Shown here: positions 1 through 10,155 of the stretch, piece after piece
Numbering within the stretch: position 1 is the first letter of the stretch
Layout: every line of letters begins with the position of its first letter
Assembly: GCA_037355855.1 (NCBI GenBank)
Contig: CM074764.1
Coordinates: 5,177,631 to 5,225,000, forward strand
Source: Pseudo-nitzschia pungens
Taxonomy: Eukaryota; Bacillariophyta; Bacillariophyceae; Bacillariales; Bacillariaceae
Direction of reading: 5' to 3'
Length of the DNA: 47,370 bases
The notes under the pieces: model-generated
Database searches by the model: none
What the model was told of the DNA's origin: nothing
What the model saw: only the letters and a program-made list of their open reading frames with translations
Translations under genes and position numbers: made by a program

Positions 1-266
1 AGATCCTGTTGCTAAGGGCTAGGGTATGCAGGTCTGGTACAGATCCCACATTGAACATCCCCCATGGCACCAGGATAGCAACACAGCATGTTGTGGTATT
101 TTTGTATGAATTGTATTGCAACTGTCTATGCTAATGCTATTTATTAAAATATGATGGATGCTATCAATATAAAAAATGTTTGACATGGCTGATCATGTCA
201 TTTTAAAATATTATTTGGCTTGATTGGTCGCTGGGAAATTTTAAGGGAAAAATGAATGGGACAAAA
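1..266. other. Unrecognised flank of the 5S array
   Basis: No open reading frame or RNA family is recognisable here. Base composition is mixed: fairly balanced up to about 110, then AT-rich. The only clear structure is a perfect 7-bp inverted repeat, TGACATG at 181-187 and CATGTCA at 194-200, with a 6-nt loop. Because it runs directly into the nuclear-type 5S units it is most likely nuclear DNA; this is inference from adjacency. Confidence 0.5.
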
Positions 267-384
267 GAGAACAACACTCAGGATTCCAACGTGGTCCCCC
301 ACCGTAGTACTAACTGAGCCTGAACGTGCTTAACTTCGCTGAGCAGACGGGAAGCGGTGCTGTCACGTTAGTATGGTCGTTCCC
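267..384 (-). rRNA. Nuclear-type 5S rRNA, copy 1
   Basis: 5S rRNA is a large-subunit ribosomal RNA made by RNA polymerase III in eukaryotes. Read on the minus strand the gene is 118 nt. Its first nine bases GGGAACGAC pair with the last nine GTTGTTCTC to form helix I. An internal promoter is visible: an A-box-like GAAGTTAAGC at about +48 to +57 and a C-box region with GGTGGGGGACC at about +82 to +92. A T4 run follows the 3' end at once (263-266), as expected for Pol III termination. The sequence is eukaryotic, not plastid, in type. Exact ends come from helix I pairing and may be off by a base or two. Confidence 0.9.
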
Positions 385-447
385 ACGAATTGGTATGATC
401 CTTGAGATACATAAATAATTTTTAGGGAAAAAATGAATGGGACAAAA

Positions 448-565
448 GAGAACAACACTCAGGATTCCAACGTGGTCCCCCACCGTAGTACTAACTGAGC
501 CTGAACGTGCTTAACTTCGCTGAGCAGACGGGAAGCGGTGCTGTCACGTTAGTATGGTCGTTCCC
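448..565 (-). rRNA. Nuclear-type 5S rRNA, copy 2
   Basis: 118-nt gene with the same sequence as copy 1 as far as I can read. The spacer at its 3' side has one extra A in the A-run (428-433). Upstream on the minus strand lies the common spacer type shared with copies 3 to 7. Confidence 0.9.
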
Positions 566-628
566 ACGAATCAGGTCGATCGCTAATGTACATAAAATAA
601 TTTTAAGGGAAAAATGAATGGGACAAAA

Positions 629-746
629 GAGAACAACACTCAGGATTCCAACGTGGTCCCCCACCGTAGTACTAACTGAGCCTGAACGTGCTTAACTTCG
701 CTGAGCAGACGGGAAGCGGTGCTGTCACGTTAGTATGGTCGTTCCC
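629..746 (-). rRNA. Nuclear-type 5S rRNA, copy 3
   Basis: 118-nt copy with helix I ends, A-box, C-box and trailing T4 intact. A TATA-like TATTTTATGT lies at -34 to -25 (780-771 read on the minus strand), at the same distance as in the other spacer type. Confidence 0.9.
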
Positions 747-809
747 ACGAATCAGGTCGATCGCTAATGTACATAAAATAATTTTAAGGGAAAAATGAAT
801 GGGACAAAA

Positions 810-927
810 GAGAACAACACTCAGGATTCCAACGTGGTCCCCCACCGTAGTACTAACTGAGCCTGAACGTGCTTAACTTCGCTGAGCAGACGGGAAGCGG
901 TGCTGTCACGTTAGTATGGTCGTTCCC
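810..927 (-). rRNA. Nuclear-type 5S rRNA, copy 4
   Basis: 118-nt copy, exactly 181 bp from copy 3, with the same spacer. Internal promoter and T4 tail are intact. Confidence 0.9.
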
Positions 928-990
928 ACGAATCAGGTCGATCGCTAATGTACATAAAATAATTTTAAGGGAAAAATGAATGGGACAAAA

Positions 991-1108
991 GAGAACAACA
1001 CTCAGGATTCCAACGTGGTCCCCCACCGTAGTACTAACTGAGCCTGAACGTGCTTAACTTCGCTGAGCAGACGGGAAGCGGTGCTGTCACGTTAGTATGG
1101 TCGTTCCC
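991..1108 (-). rRNA. Nuclear-type 5S rRNA, copy 5
   Basis: 118-nt copy at the regular 181-bp period, with the same gene and spacer as copy 4. Confidence 0.9.
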
Positions 1109-1171
1109 ACGAATCAGGTCGATCGCTAATGTACATAAAATAATTTTAAGGGAAAAATGAATGGGACAAAA

Positions 1172-1289
1172 GAGAACAACACTCAGGATTCCAACGTGGT
1201 CCCCCACCGTAGTACTAACTGAGCCTGAACGTGCTTAACTTCGCTGAGCAGACGGGAAGCGGTGCTGTCACGTTAGTATGGTCGTTCCC
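1172..1289 (-). rRNA. Nuclear-type 5S rRNA, copy 6
   Basis: 118-nt copy at the regular 181-bp period, with the same gene and spacer as copy 5. Confidence 0.9.
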
Positions 1290-1352
1290 ACGAATCAGGT
1301 CGATCGCTAATGTACATAAAATAATTTTAAGGGAAAAATGAATGGGACAAAA

Positions 1353-1470
1353 GAGAACAACACTCAGGATTCCAACGTGGTCCCCCACCGTAGTACTAAC
1401 TGAGCCTGAACGTGCTTAACTTCGCTGAGCAGACGGGAAGCGGTGCTGTCACGTTAGTATGGTCGTTCCC
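1353..1470 (-). rRNA. Nuclear-type 5S rRNA, copy 7
   Basis: 118-nt copy at the regular 181-bp period, with the same gene and spacer as copy 6. Confidence 0.9.
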
Positions 1471-1533
1471 ACGAATCAGGTCGATCGCTAATGTACATAA
1501 AATAATTTTAAGGGAAAAATGAATGGGACAAAA

Positions 1534-1651
1534 GAGAACAACACTCAGGATTCCAACGTGGTCCCCCACCGTAGTACTAACTGAGCCTGAACGTGCTTAA
1601 CTTCGCTGAGCAGACGGGAAGCGGTGCTGTCACGTTAGTATGGTCGTTCCC
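1534..1651 (-). rRNA. Nuclear-type 5S rRNA, copy 8
   Basis: 118-nt copy, the last before the gap. The sequence beyond its 5' end (1652-1681) is the variant spacer otherwise seen only beside copy 1. It is then cut off by the N run. Confidence 0.9.
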
Positions 1652-1681
1652 ACGAATTGGTATGATCCTTGAGATACATAA

Positions 1682-2181
1682 NNNNNNNNNNNNNNNNNNN
1701 NNNNNNNNNNNNNNNNNNNNNNNNNNNNNNNNNNNNNNNNNNNNNNNNNNNNNNNNNNNNNNNNNNNNNNNNNNNNNNNNNNNNNNNNNNNNNNNNNNNN
1801 NNNNNNNNNNNNNNNNNNNNNNNNNNNNNNNNNNNNNNNNNNNNNNNNNNNNNNNNNNNNNNNNNNNNNNNNNNNNNNNNNNNNNNNNNNNNNNNNNNNN
1901 NNNNNNNNNNNNNNNNNNNNNNNNNNNNNNNNNNNNNNNNNNNNNNNNNNNNNNNNNNNNNNNNNNNNNNNNNNNNNNNNNNNNNNNNNNNNNNNNNNNN
2001 NNNNNNNNNNNNNNNNNNNNNNNNNNNNNNNNNNNNNNNNNNNNNNNNNNNNNNNNNNNNNNNNNNNNNNNNNNNNNNNNNNNNNNNNNNNNNNNNNNNN
2101 NNNNNNNNNNNNNNNNNNNNNNNNNNNNNNNNNNNNNNNNNNNNNNNNNNNNNNNNNNNNNNNNNNNNNNNNNNNNNNNNN
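1682..2181. other. Assembly gap, exactly 500 N
   Basis: A run of exactly 500 N, a round number that suggests a placeholder of unknown size rather than a measured gap. It separates nuclear-type 5S repeats from plastid sequence. Open reading frames that cross it have no meaning. Confidence 0.98.
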
Positions 2182-2742
2182 TCCTTGTAAAGTATCATCT
2201 AGCCAATCTACGGCAGTTACTAGATATGACCATGGAAATAAATAAGGATTAATAGTAATAAACCAAGCTAGTAGAAGTCTGTAAACGACGATTTGTGAAT
2301 AACAAACTAATGCAATAAATAAAACCTCACGAATAATCTCAAGAGTACTAATATCTAAACAAATATTTAATTTTACTTGAATAAATTCAGAGATTGAATC
2401 AGGTAAAAAGAAAAGATTTTTATAGTTTTCAATATAGAAGTTATAAAAACCTTCATCTTGAGTTTCATATATATATCGCGGGAGTGGCTCAACTCTTGGT
2501 GCTGGTCCAAAGACCATTTCAAACCAGGTTTCGGGACACTGATCTGGAGGAAAATATGTTATCCGTTTTGGGAGACTATCCATCGATGCAAATCTTTCTT
2601 GCCCTTCAGTTAAAACTCGAGTAATTGTTGGCATACCCGAATTTTCTGGATATCCAAACTGAGAAGCGATTGTTTTAAATAATTCTCCAACTTTATCGTA
2701 GAATGCAGTTCGAACAGAAGCAAATTTTTCATCTAAACCCAT
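2182..2742 (-). CDS. ycf89: Ycf89, N-terminal 187 codons (3' end lost in gap)
   Basis: Conserved plastid ORF of unknown function; I assign it to diatom ycf89 from memory of its place beside trnP at the inverted-repeat edge. The frame starts at ATG 2742 and runs 187 codons into the N gap, so the C-terminus is missing. The first 130 residues are soluble and end in an acidic/aromatic stretch. Residues about 136-164 form a long hydrophobic segment, and about 164-183 read INPYLFPWSYLVTAVDWLDD. That asparagine-proline pattern after a membrane helix recalls YggT/Ycf19 membrane proteins; this likeness is my inference. The name is moderately sure, the coding status very sure. Confidence 0.75.
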
Positions 2743-3010
2743 TTTGAATTCGTATTAAGTTAATAAGTATTTGATTACTAAAAAATATAGGACATAATAT
2801 TGTACATTAATATGATAATATAAAATAAAAATATTTGAAAGGATAAATTTAAAAAAAATTGTCTATAATGACATTCTTATTTCTAAGAATTATTTTTCAA
2901 TGTGAGCTTAATGAGCCAACGAAGCTTAAACTATAAATATTTGATTTTGATTTTTCTCTTCTGAATAAATCTCTATCTTCTATTTTTACTTAATAGAATC
3001 TTTTTTTTAA
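2743..3010. other. ycf89-trnP spacer
   Basis: AT-rich spacer of 268 bp. I see no gene, tRNA or strong hairpin. It should hold the ycf89 promoter on the minus strand, but no convincing -35/-10 pair stands out. Confidence 0.5.
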
Positions 3011-3084
3011 TCGGGATAGTAGGATTTGAACCTACGACCCCCTGCTCCCAAAGCAGGTGCTCTACCAAGCTGAGCTATATCCCG
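3011..3084 (-). tRNA. trnP-UGG: tRNA-Pro (UGG)
   Basis: Full cloverleaf of 74 nt on the minus strand. The acceptor CGGGATA pairs with TATCCCG, there is a normal D-arm and a T-arm with GGTTCAAATC, and the anticodon is TGG. Discriminator is A and no CCA is encoded. It lies between ycf89 and psaB, all on the minus strand. Confidence 0.97.
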
Positions 3085-3178
3085 GTAAACTAGTCAAAAT
3101 GAAATAGTCTTATACTTTAAACTTTAGAAGATTTGGCAAAAAAATTCAAGTTTTTTTCCAAATTTTTATAATGGTTTT

Positions 3179-3212
3179 TCAAAAAGGTCAAAGATTAATT
3201 TGACCTTTTTGA
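3179..3212 (-). terminator. psaB 3' hairpin
   Basis: Perfect 14-bp inverted repeat (3179-3192 with 3199-3212) with a 6-nt loop, starting six bases beyond the psaB stop codon. A probable 3'-end or stability element for the psaA-psaB transcript. Confidence 0.75.
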
Positions 3213-3217
3213 GGAAA

Positions 3218-5419
3218 TTATGCAAATTTCCCAGAAGTTGATGCAATAACAAACGAAGCGTATGTTACAATATAACCAACAGAGAAATGTACTAAACCAA
3301 CTAAACGTGCTTGAACAATCGATAAAGCGACTGGTTTATCACGCCAACGAACTAAGTTCGCAAGTGGTGTACGTTCATGAGCCCAAACTAATGTTTCAAT
3401 TAATTCTTGCCAGTAACCACGCCAAGAAATTAAGAACATGAATCCAGTAGCCCAAATTAAATGACCAAATAGGAAAGCCCAAGCCCAAACAGATAAATTA
3501 TTCATACCAAATGGGTTGTAACCATTAATTAATGGTGATGAGTTTAACCATAAGTAATCTCTTAACCAACCCATAATGTAGTTTGATGATTCATTAAATT
3601 GACCTGGGTTACCGCCCCAAATTGTCATGTGTTTCCAGTGCCAGTAGAATGTTACCCAACCAATTGTGTTTAACATCCAGAACATAGCTAAATAGAAAGC
3701 ATCCCATGCTGAAATATCACATGTACCACCACGACCTGGACCATCACAAGGGAAACTATAACCAAAGTCTTTTTTATCCGGCATTAATTTTGAACCACGT
3801 GCATCTAAAGCACCTTTCACTAAAATTAATGCGGTAACATGTAAACCTAAAGCAATAGCGTGATGAACTAAGAAGTCACCTGGTCCAATAGTTAAGAATA
3901 AATCATTCTTATCATTATTAATAGCTTCTAACCAACCTGGTAACCAAACTTGGTTTCCAGCAATAGTAGCAGGACTAGTTGATGATGAAAGTAGAACATT
4001 AAATTGATAGATTGCTTTCCCTGATGCTGCTTGAATATATTCTGCAAATACAGGTTCAAATAAAATTTGTTTTTCTGGTTGACCAAATGCCACTACTGTG
4101 TCATTGTGAATATATAAGCCTAATGTATGGAAGCCTAAGAATAAAGATGCCCAACTTAAATGTGAAATAATAGCTTCTTTATGCTCTAACATTCTTGCTA
4201 AAACATTATTTTTATTTAACTCTGGATCGTAATCACGAACAAAGAAGATAGCACCGTGTGCAAATGCTCCAACCATTAAGAAACCAGCGATATATTGATG
4301 ATGAGTGTATAGCGCTGCTTCAGTTGTAAAATCTTTCGATAAGTAAGCATACGGAGTTAATGCATAAATATGTTGAGCAGTTAAAGAAGTTGCAACACCT
4401 AAACTTGCTAATGCTAAACCTAATTGCATGTGTAAAGAATTTGTAATTGTTTCAAATAATCCCACATGACCAGCTCCTAATCTACCTCCAGGAGGTCGGT
4501 GAGCATCTAAGATTTCTTTCATATTGTGACCAATACCAAAGTTTGTTCGGTACATATGACCCGCAACGATGAAGACAACAGCAATTGCTAATTGATGATG
4601 TGCAATATCAGTTAACCATAATGCTTGAGTTTGTGGGTGGAAACCACCTAAGAATGTTAAAATTGCCGTTCCAGCACCTTCACTTGTTCCATAAACATGA
4701 GAAGGACTATCAGGATTTTCTGCGTAAACAGTCCAATTTCCAGTAAAGAATGGAGTTAAACCAGCAGGATGCGGTGGAGTCGTTAAGAAATTATCCCAAC
4801 CAACGTGTACACCACGTGAAACAGGAATTGCTACGTGAACAATATGTCCCGTCCATGCTAATGAACTAACACCTAATAAACCTGATAAGTGATGGTTTAA
4901 GCGTGACTCGTTGTTTTTAAACCAAGATAAACTTGGGCGGAATTTTGGTTGTAAATGTAACCAACCCGCAAATAACAATGCACATGAAAGTAATAATAGT
5001 CCAATTGAGCCTGCATATAATTCTTGATTAGTACGGAATCCAATTGTGTACCACCATTGGTAGACACCTGAATATGCAATATTCACTGGATATGCATTTC
5101 CTTTACTAAACGCTTTTAAAGCTGAATCACCAAAGTGTGGATCCCAAATTGCGTGTGCAATTGGTTTCACTTTTAAAGGATTAGCGACCCATTTTTCGAA
5201 ATTTCCTTGCCAAGCAACATGAAAAAGATTTCCAGAAGTCCATAAGAAGATGATAGCTAAGTGACCAAAGTGTGATGCAAAGATCTTTTGGTACAAGTTT
5301 TCTTCTGTCATACCATCATGAGCTTCTAAATCATGAGCAGTTGCGATCCCATACCAGATTCGTCTCGTTGCTGGATCTTGTGCTAGGGCTTGGCTAAATT
5401 TTGGGAATTTAGTTGCCAT
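3218..5419 (-). CDS. psaB: Photosystem I P700 apoprotein A2
   Basis: One of the two large core subunits of photosystem I. With PsaA it binds P700, the inner electron carriers and, at the interface, the Fe4S4 cluster FX. The 733-residue product is of normal length and starts [10 protein letters not shown]. The conserved cluster loop [11 protein letters not shown] is present and supplies two FX cysteines, and many histidines in membrane helices fit chlorophyll ligation. It follows psaA by 125 bp on the same strand, so co-transcription is likely. The strong hairpin just beyond its stop marks the transcript end. No truncation is seen. Confidence 0.99.
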   Translation of the reverse strand: MATKFPKFSQALAQDPATRRIWYGIATAHDLEAHDGMTEENLYQKIFASHFGHLAIIFLWTSGNLFHVAWQGNFEKWVANPLKVKPIAHAIWDPHFGDSALKAFSKGNAYPVNIAYSGVYQWWYTIGFRTNQELYAGSIGLLLLSCALLFAGWLHLQPKFRPSLSWFKNNESRLNHHLSGLLGVSSLAWTGHIVHVAIPVSRGVHVGWDNFLTTPPHPAGLTPFFTGNWTVYAENPDSPSHVYGTSEGAGTAILTFLGGFHPQTQALWLTDIAHHQLAIAVVFIVAGHMYRTNFGIGHNMKEILDAHRPPGGRLGAGHVGLFETITNSLHMQLGLALASLGVATSLTAQHIYALTPYAYLSKDFTTEAALYTHHQYIAGFLMVGAFAHGAIFFVRDYDPELNKNNVLARMLEHKEAIISHLSWASLFLGFHTLGLYIHNDTVVAFGQPEKQILFEPVFAEYIQAASGKAIYQFNVLLSSSTSPATIAGNQVWLPGWLEAINNDKNDLFLTIGPGDFLVHHAIALGLHVTALILVKGALDARGSKLMPDKKDFGYSFPCDGPGRGGTCDISAWDAFYLAMFWMLNTIGWVTFYWHWKHMTIWGGNPGQFNESSNYIMGWLRDYLWLNSSPLINGYNPFGMNNLSVWAWAFLFGHLIWATGFMFLISWRGYWQELIETLVWAHERTPLANLVRWRDKPVALSIVQARLVGLVHFSVGYIVTYASFVIASTSGKFA

Positions 5420-5544
5420 AATTATAAAATACCTTATTTATATAAATTTTAGTTAGTAATAAAATATTAAGTAATCTTTTAATATTTTACATCTGATGAA
5501 TGTATAAGAGTTAAATAGTAAAACGTTACAAACGTTTCAGGAAT

Positions 5545-7803
5545 TTAACTAATTGAGATTGCACGTGCTAAGAAGAATGACCACGTTGTTCCAATACCAC
5601 CTAATAAGTAGTGAGCTAATCCAACTGCACGACCTTGTGTAATACTTAATGCACGTGGTTGAATAGCTGGTGCAAAGTTTAATTTATTATGTGCCCAAAC
5701 AATTGACTCGATTAATTCTTGCCAATATCCACGACCACTGAATAAGAACATTAAACTAAATGCCCAAATGAAGTGAGCGCCTAAGAAAATTAAACCATAT
5801 GCTGACGATGCAGAACCATACGATTGAATTACTTGTGAAGCTTGTGACCATAAGAAATCACGTAACCAACCATTGATTGTAATAGCACTTTTCGCAAAGT
5901 TACCACCAGTAATATGTGAAATACTACCATCAGGTGAAATAGTACCCCAAACATCAGATTGCATTTTCCAACTGAAATGGAAAATTACTACTGAAATTGA
6001 ATTATACATCCAGAATAAACCTAAAAACACATGATCCCAACTTGAACTTTGACATGTACCACCACGACCTGGACCATCACAAGGGAAACGGAAACCTAAG
6101 TTTGCTTTATCCGGAATTAATTTTGAGCTTCGTGCGTATAACACACCTTTTAATAAAATTAAAACAGTTACATGAATTGTAAAAGCGTGAATATGGTGTA
6201 CCATAAAATCAGCTGTACCTAATTGAATAGGCATCATTGCAATTTTACCACCTACTTCTACTACTTCACCACCAAAAGCGTAACTAGTTGTAGCTAAGGC
6301 ATTTGGAGCTGTTGTTCCCGGTGCTAGTAAATGAATATTTTGAATCCATTGAGCAAAAATTGGTTGTAATTGAATTGCTTTATCTGAGAACATATCTTGC
6401 GGACGACCTAACGCTCGCATTGTATCATTATGAATATAGAATCCAAAAGCATGACATCCTAAGAAAATACAAACCCAATTTAAGTGCGAAATAATTGCAT
6501 CACGGTGACGTAAAACTCGATCTAATAAATTATTATAATTATCAGCAAGTGTATAATCACGAACCATAAAGATTGCTCCATGAGCTGCACCACCAACCAC
6601 ACAGAATCCACCAATCCACATATGGTGAGTGAATAATGAAAGTTGTGTTGCGTAGTCTGTAGCAATATAAGGATATGGTGGCATTGCATACATATGATGT
6701 GCCACAATAATGCTTAATGAACCCATCATAGCTAAATTAATTGCTAATTGAGCATGCCATGAAGTTGTTAAAATTTCGTATAAACCTTTGTGACCTTCAC
6801 CAGTAAATGGTCCTTTATGAGCCTCTAAAATTTCTTTCATGCTGTGTCCAATACCCCAGTTTGTGCGATACATGTGACCAGCAAAAATGAATAAGACTGC
6901 TAAAGCTAAATGATGATGAGCAATATCACTTAACCATAAGCCTCCTGTTACAGGATTTAAACCACCTTTAAATGTTAAGAAATCAGAATATTCACCCCAG
7001 TGACCGCCAAAGAACGGCGCTAATCCTTTTGAAAAACTAGGATATAATTGACTCATTAATTCACGATTGATTAAAAATTCGTGAGGTAATGGAATTTCCT
7101 GTGGTGATACACCCGCATCTAACAATTTGTTAATTGGTAAAGCAATATGGATTTGGTGACCAGACCAAGATAAACATCCTAAGCCTAATAAACCAGCTAA
7201 ATGGTGATTCATCATTGATTCCGCATTTTGGAACCATTCTAATCTAGGTGCAGCTTTGTGGTAATGGAACCAGCCTGCAAATAGCATAATTGCTGACATA
7301 GCAAGTCCACCAATTGCAATCCAATATAATTCCACTTCACTAGTAATACCTTCCGCACGCCACATCTGGAACCAACCAGAAGTTGTTTGAACACCTTGGA
7401 AGTTACCACCTACATCCCCATTTAAAATTTCTTGACCAACAATTGGCCAAACAACTTGAGAACTTTGTTTAATATTGACAGGATCATTTAACCAAGCTGA
7501 ATAGTTAGAGAAATATGCACCATGGAAATGCATACCACTAATCCATAAGAAAATAATTGCTAATTGTCCAAAATGTGCACTGAAAATTTTTCGAGAAACT
7601 TCTTCTAAGGAATTTGTTTGAGTATCAAAATCATGCGCGTCAGCATGTAAGTTCCAAATCCAAGTTGTAGTTTTTGGACCTTTTGCTAAAGTTCGAGAAA
7701 AATGACCTGGTTGGGCCCATTTCGCGAAACTCGTTTCGACTGCATCTTTATCGATAAAAACTTCAAAATTTTTTTCCTGAAGATCTGTTGAGCTTATTGC
7801 CAT
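5545..7803 (-). CDS. psaA: Photosystem I P700 apoprotein A1
   Basis: Core subunit of photosystem I and partner of PsaB in binding P700 and FX. The product of 752 residues has the usual length. It carries the paired cluster loop [11 protein letters not shown] and the histidine-rich helices of the family (for example [20 protein letters not shown]). A good ribosome-binding site, AAGGAG, lies about 8 bases before the ATG on the minus strand. The upstream 388 bp are non-coding and hold small hairpins. It is the first gene of psaA-psaB, divergent from trnfM-psaD. Confidence 0.99.
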   Translation of the reverse strand: MAISSTDLQEKNFEVFIDKDAVETSFAKWAQPGHFSRTLAKGPKTTTWIWNLHADAHDFDTQTNSLEEVSRKIFSAHFGQLAIIFLWISGMHFHGAYFSNYSAWLNDPVNIKQSSQVVWPIVGQEILNGDVGGNFQGVQTTSGWFQMWRAEGITSEVELYWIAIGGLAMSAIMLFAGWFHYHKAAPRLEWFQNAESMMNHHLAGLLGLGCLSWSGHQIHIALPINKLLDAGVSPQEIPLPHEFLINRELMSQLYPSFSKGLAPFFGGHWGEYSDFLTFKGGLNPVTGGLWLSDIAHHHLALAVLFIFAGHMYRTNWGIGHSMKEILEAHKGPFTGEGHKGLYEILTTSWHAQLAINLAMMGSLSIIVAHHMYAMPPYPYIATDYATQLSLFTHHMWIGGFCVVGGAAHGAIFMVRDYTLADNYNNLLDRVLRHRDAIISHLNWVCIFLGCHAFGFYIHNDTMRALGRPQDMFSDKAIQLQPIFAQWIQNIHLLAPGTTAPNALATTSYAFGGEVVEVGGKIAMMPIQLGTADFMVHHIHAFTIHVTVLILLKGVLYARSSKLIPDKANLGFRFPCDGPGRGGTCQSSSWDHVFLGLFWMYNSISVVIFHFSWKMQSDVWGTISPDGSISHITGGNFAKSAITINGWLRDFLWSQASQVIQSYGSASSAYGLIFLGAHFIWAFSLMFLFSGRGYWQELIESIVWAHNKLNFAPAIQPRALSITQGRAVGLAHYLLGGIGTTWSFFLARAISIS

Positions 7804-8191
7804 TAATATTTCTCCTTATTGGGAGACAAAAATCTATGAAACGCTCATAAGGAAAGAAACAGGAATTTGAATAAACTTGTCATACTTGTCTGTAGTTGAT
7901 ACAGAATTCCATCTGTGTGAACGTCGAAGCGTTCCTACCCTAGAAAGTTTGATCGCTGTTTCGGATGAGTTTTCATCTTTATATTGTAGACAATTTTGAA
8001 AAAAATAATAAAAATAATATTCAAAGCTAAAAGTTTATACAAAAATTACCATATCGTAACCCTCCAAACTTTTTTTTAAATAATCATTGACAATTTTAAT
8101 TCAATTATGTTACAATACATAGTAAGTTATTAACTGTAGAATAATTTTAATTCGAATACTTAGATGTAAGAATTAAAACTTAGTTATTTGA
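7804..8191. other. psaA leader and psaA/trnfM divergent spacer
   Basis: 388 bp without a gene. On the psaA side there are two small inverted repeats: TCTGTA/TACAGA at 7889-7894 and 7900-7905, and GAACG/CGTTC at 7919-7923 and 7930-7934. Both would fold in a long psaA 5' leader. The trnfM side holds a sigma70-like promoter, listed separately. Confidence 0.6.
8087..8116 (+). promoter_or_regulatory. Promoter for trnfM-psaD
   Basis: TTGACA at 8087-8092 and TACAAT at 8111-8116 with an 18-bp spacer, a good match to the bacterial-type plastid promoter. It lies about 75 bp before trnfM. Confidence 0.65.
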
Positions 8192-8266
8192 CGCGGAGTA
8201 GAGCAGCCTGGTTAGCTCGTTGGGCTCATAACCCGAAGGACGGTGGTTCAAATCCACTCTCCGCTA
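8192..8266 (+). tRNA. trnfM-CAU: Initiator tRNA-fMet (CAU)
   Basis: 75-nt cloverleaf with anticodon CAT. The first acceptor position is an unpaired C opposite T, then GCGGAG pairs with CTCCGC, and three G-C pairs (GGG/CCC) flank the anticodon loop. These are the marks of bacterial and plastid initiators. Confidence 0.95.
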
Positions 8267-8362
8267 GAAGCAAATAGTTTTAGTTCTAATAATTTTAATA
8301 AAAAACTTTTTTTTTATATTAAAATTATATATTGAATATTAAACATTTATAAAGTTTTACAA

Positions 8363-8782
8363 ATGACATTAAACTTACAAACACCTTTCCCAACATTCGG
8401 CGGAAGTACTGGCGGTTGGTTACGCTCAGCTGAGGTTGAAGAAAAATATGCTATTACTTGGACAAGCGCGAAAGAACAAATCTTTGAAATGCCAACTGGT
8501 GGCGCAGCAATGATGCGTAGTGGAGAGAATCTATTGTATATGGCACGAAAAGAACAGTGTTTAGCATTAGGAACTCAATTGAGAACGTTTAAGATCAATA
8601 ACTATAAAATTTATCGGATTTTCCCAAGTGGTGAAGTTCAATATTTACATCCAAAAGATGGTGTCGTACCTGAAAAAGTAAATCCAGGTCGAGTTGCTTG
8701 TGGTAGTCGTGATTTTTCTATTGGAAAAAATCCGAATCCAAGTCAAATTAAATTTAGTGAAACAACTACATACGAAAGTTAA
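8363..8782 (+). CDS. psaD: Photosystem I subunit II (PsaD)
   Basis: Stromal subunit of photosystem I that helps dock ferredoxin and stabilises PsaC. The 139-residue basic protein has family blocks such as [19 protein letters not shown] near the start and [20 protein letters not shown] in the second half. Plastid psaD is a red-lineage trait; it is nuclear in green algae and plants. It sits between trnfM and trnS-UGA on the same strand and probably shares their transcript. Confidence 0.98.
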   Translation: MTLNLQTPFPTFGGSTGGWLRSAEVEEKYAITWTSAKEQIFEMPTGGAAMMRSGENLLYMARKEQCLALGTQLRTFKINNYKIYRIFPSGEVQYLHPKDGVVPEKVNPGRVACGSRDFSIGKNPNPSQIKFSETTTYES

Positions 8783-8816
8783 TAAAATCAAGATTAGTTT
8801 TAAAACTAATCTTTTT

Positions 8817-8904
8817 GGCGAGATGGCAGAGTTGGTCGATTGCGTCTGATTTGAAATCAGATGAATCTTTACGGGTTCCGTGGGTTCGAATCCCACTCTC
8901 GCCT
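8817..8904 (+). tRNA. trnS-UGA: tRNA-Ser (UGA)
   Basis: 88-nt class II cloverleaf. GGCGAGA pairs with TCTCGCC, the anticodon loop TTTGAAA gives TGA, and there is a long variable arm. It lies 49 bp before petB. Confidence 0.96.
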
Positions 8905-8952
8905 TTATTATAAAGTTTGCTTAATAGCGTTGAAGAATGTAAAAATTATCTT

Positions 8953-9600
8953 ATGAGCAAGGTATATGATTGGTTTGAGGAACGATTAGAAGTTCAAGCA
9001 ATTGCTGATGATATTTCTAGTAAATATGTTCCGCCGCATGTAAATATCTTTTATTGTTTTGGTGGTCTTGTTCTTACTTGTTTCTTAATTCAGGTTGCAA
9101 CTGGATTTGCAATGACTTTCTACTATCGACCTAGTGTAGTTGATGCATTTGCATCAGTAGAATACATTATGACAAGTGTAAATTTTGGTTGGTTAATTCG
9201 TTCTTTACACCGTTGGTCTGCTAGTATGATGGTATTAATGTTAGTACTACATGTATTCCGTGTATATTTAACAGGTGGTTTCAAAAAACCTCGAGAATTA
9301 ACTTGGGTAACTGGTGTTATTTTATCAGTTGTAACAGTGTCATTTGGTGTAACAGGCTACTCATTACCTTGGGATCAAGTAGGATTCTGGGCATGTAAAA
9401 TTGTAACAGGTGTACCAGCAGCGGTACCAGTTGTTGGACCCCCATTAGTTTTAATTTTACGTGGTGGTGAAAGTGTTGGCCAGGCAACTTTAACACGATT
9501 CTATAGTGCTCATACATTTGTTTTACCTGTAGCAGCAGCAGTTTTAATGCTAACTCATTTCTTAATGATTCGCAAACAAGGTATTTCAGGTCCTCTATAA
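8953..9600 (+). CDS. petB: Cytochrome b6
   Basis: Haem-binding membrane subunit of the cytochrome b6f complex, which passes electrons from plastoquinol towards photosystem I. The product from ATG 8953 has 215 residues, the family standard. An in-frame TTG at 8917 would add 12 residues with no family match, so I reject it. His86, His100, His187 and His202 fit the two b haems, and Cys35 fits the covalent c-type haem. petD follows after 34 bp. Confidence 0.99.
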   Translation: MSKVYDWFEERLEVQAIADDISSKYVPPHVNIFYCFGGLVLTCFLIQVATGFAMTFYYRPSVVDAFASVEYIMTSVNFGWLIRSLHRWSASMMVLMLVLHVFRVYLTGGFKKPRELTWVTGVILSVVTVSFGVTGYSLPWDQVGFWACKIVTGVPAAVPVVGPPLVLILRGGESVGQATLTRFYSAHTFVLPVAAAVLMLTHFLMIRKQGISGPL

Positions 9601-9634
9601 TTGAACAATTAAATAATTTAACTAATAAAATATT

Positions 9635-10117
9635 ATGTCAGTAATTAAAAAACCGGATTTAACGGATCCAAAATTAAGAGCAAAATTAGCAAAAGGAATG
9701 GGTCATAACTATTATGGTGAGCCAGCATGGCCAAATGATATCTTATACATTTTCCCATTAACAATGTTAGGTATTTTTGCATGTTGTACAGGTTTAGCAG
9801 TTTTAGCACCGACTCAAATGGGTGAACCTGCAGATCCATTTAATACACCATTAGAAATTTTACCAGAATGGTATTTCTTCCCAACATTTAACTTATTACG
9901 AGTATTACCTAATAAATTATTAGGTGTATTAGCAATGGCAGCTGTTCCAGCTGGGCTTATTACTGTTCCATTTATTGAAAATGTTAACAAATTCCAAAAC
10001 CCATTCCGTCGTCCGATTGCAAGCTTATTATTCATTTTAGGTTTCTTCACAGCAGTTTGGTTAGGTATTGGTGCATGTTTACCAATTGATAAAGCAGTTT
10101 CATTAGGTTTCTGGTAA
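9635..10117 (+). CDS. petD: Cytochrome b6f subunit IV
   Basis: Membrane subunit of cytochrome b6f that completes the quinol oxidation site with cytochrome b6. The 160-residue product is of normal length. It carries the conserved PEWYF motif (within [17 protein letters not shown]), the Qo-site signature, and three membrane helices. It is downstream of petB and is followed by a 16-bp hairpin. Confidence 0.99.
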   Translation: MSVIKKPDLTDPKLRAKLAKGMGHNYYGEPAWPNDILYIFPLTMLGIFACCTGLAVLAPTQMGEPADPFNTPLEILPEWYFFPTFNLLRVLPNKLLGVLAMAAVPAGLITVPFIENVNKFQNPFRRPIASLLFILGFFTAVWLGIGACLPIDKAVSLGFW

Positions 10118-10155
10118 ACCTTGAGTAACATCAATTTGTTTAATTTTTATACAAT

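Larger units (their letters stand above)
244..1681 (-). repeat. Tandem array of eight 5S rDNA units
   Basis: Eight units begin with the shared sequence AGGGAAAAA at 244, 424, 606, 787, 968, 1149, 1330 and 1511. The period is 180 and 182 bp for the first two steps and exactly 181 bp for the rest. Each unit holds a 118-bp 5S gene on the minus strand and a spacer of about 63 bp. Two spacer types occur: one after copies 2 to 7, another after copies 1 and 8. The near identity of units is what concerted evolution gives in nuclear 5S arrays, but an assembler could also have set the copy number. Confidence 0.9.

Noticed and set aside
1..243. Spliced leader or U snRNA gene next to the 5S array
   Set aside because: I looked for U1, U2, U4, U5, U6 and spliced-leader hallmarks on both strands and found none that held.
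1..1681. Tandem 181-bp units as a CRISPR array or satellite
   Set aside because: Each unit contains a complete 118-nt 5S rRNA gene on the minus strand with helix I, internal promoter and T-run; no spacer-repeat pattern of CRISPR exists.
1593..2742. Long open frames running through the N gap on both strands
   Set aside because: They are open only because N codons give no stops. Only the 2182-2742 minus part is real coding sequence.
8917..8952. Longer petB start at TTG 8917
   Set aside because: It adds 12 residues not seen in cytochrome b6; ATG 8953 gives the standard 215 residues.
9814..10134. Minus-strand 106-codon frame over petD
   Set aside because: Complete overlap with a conserved gene and no recognisable protein features.
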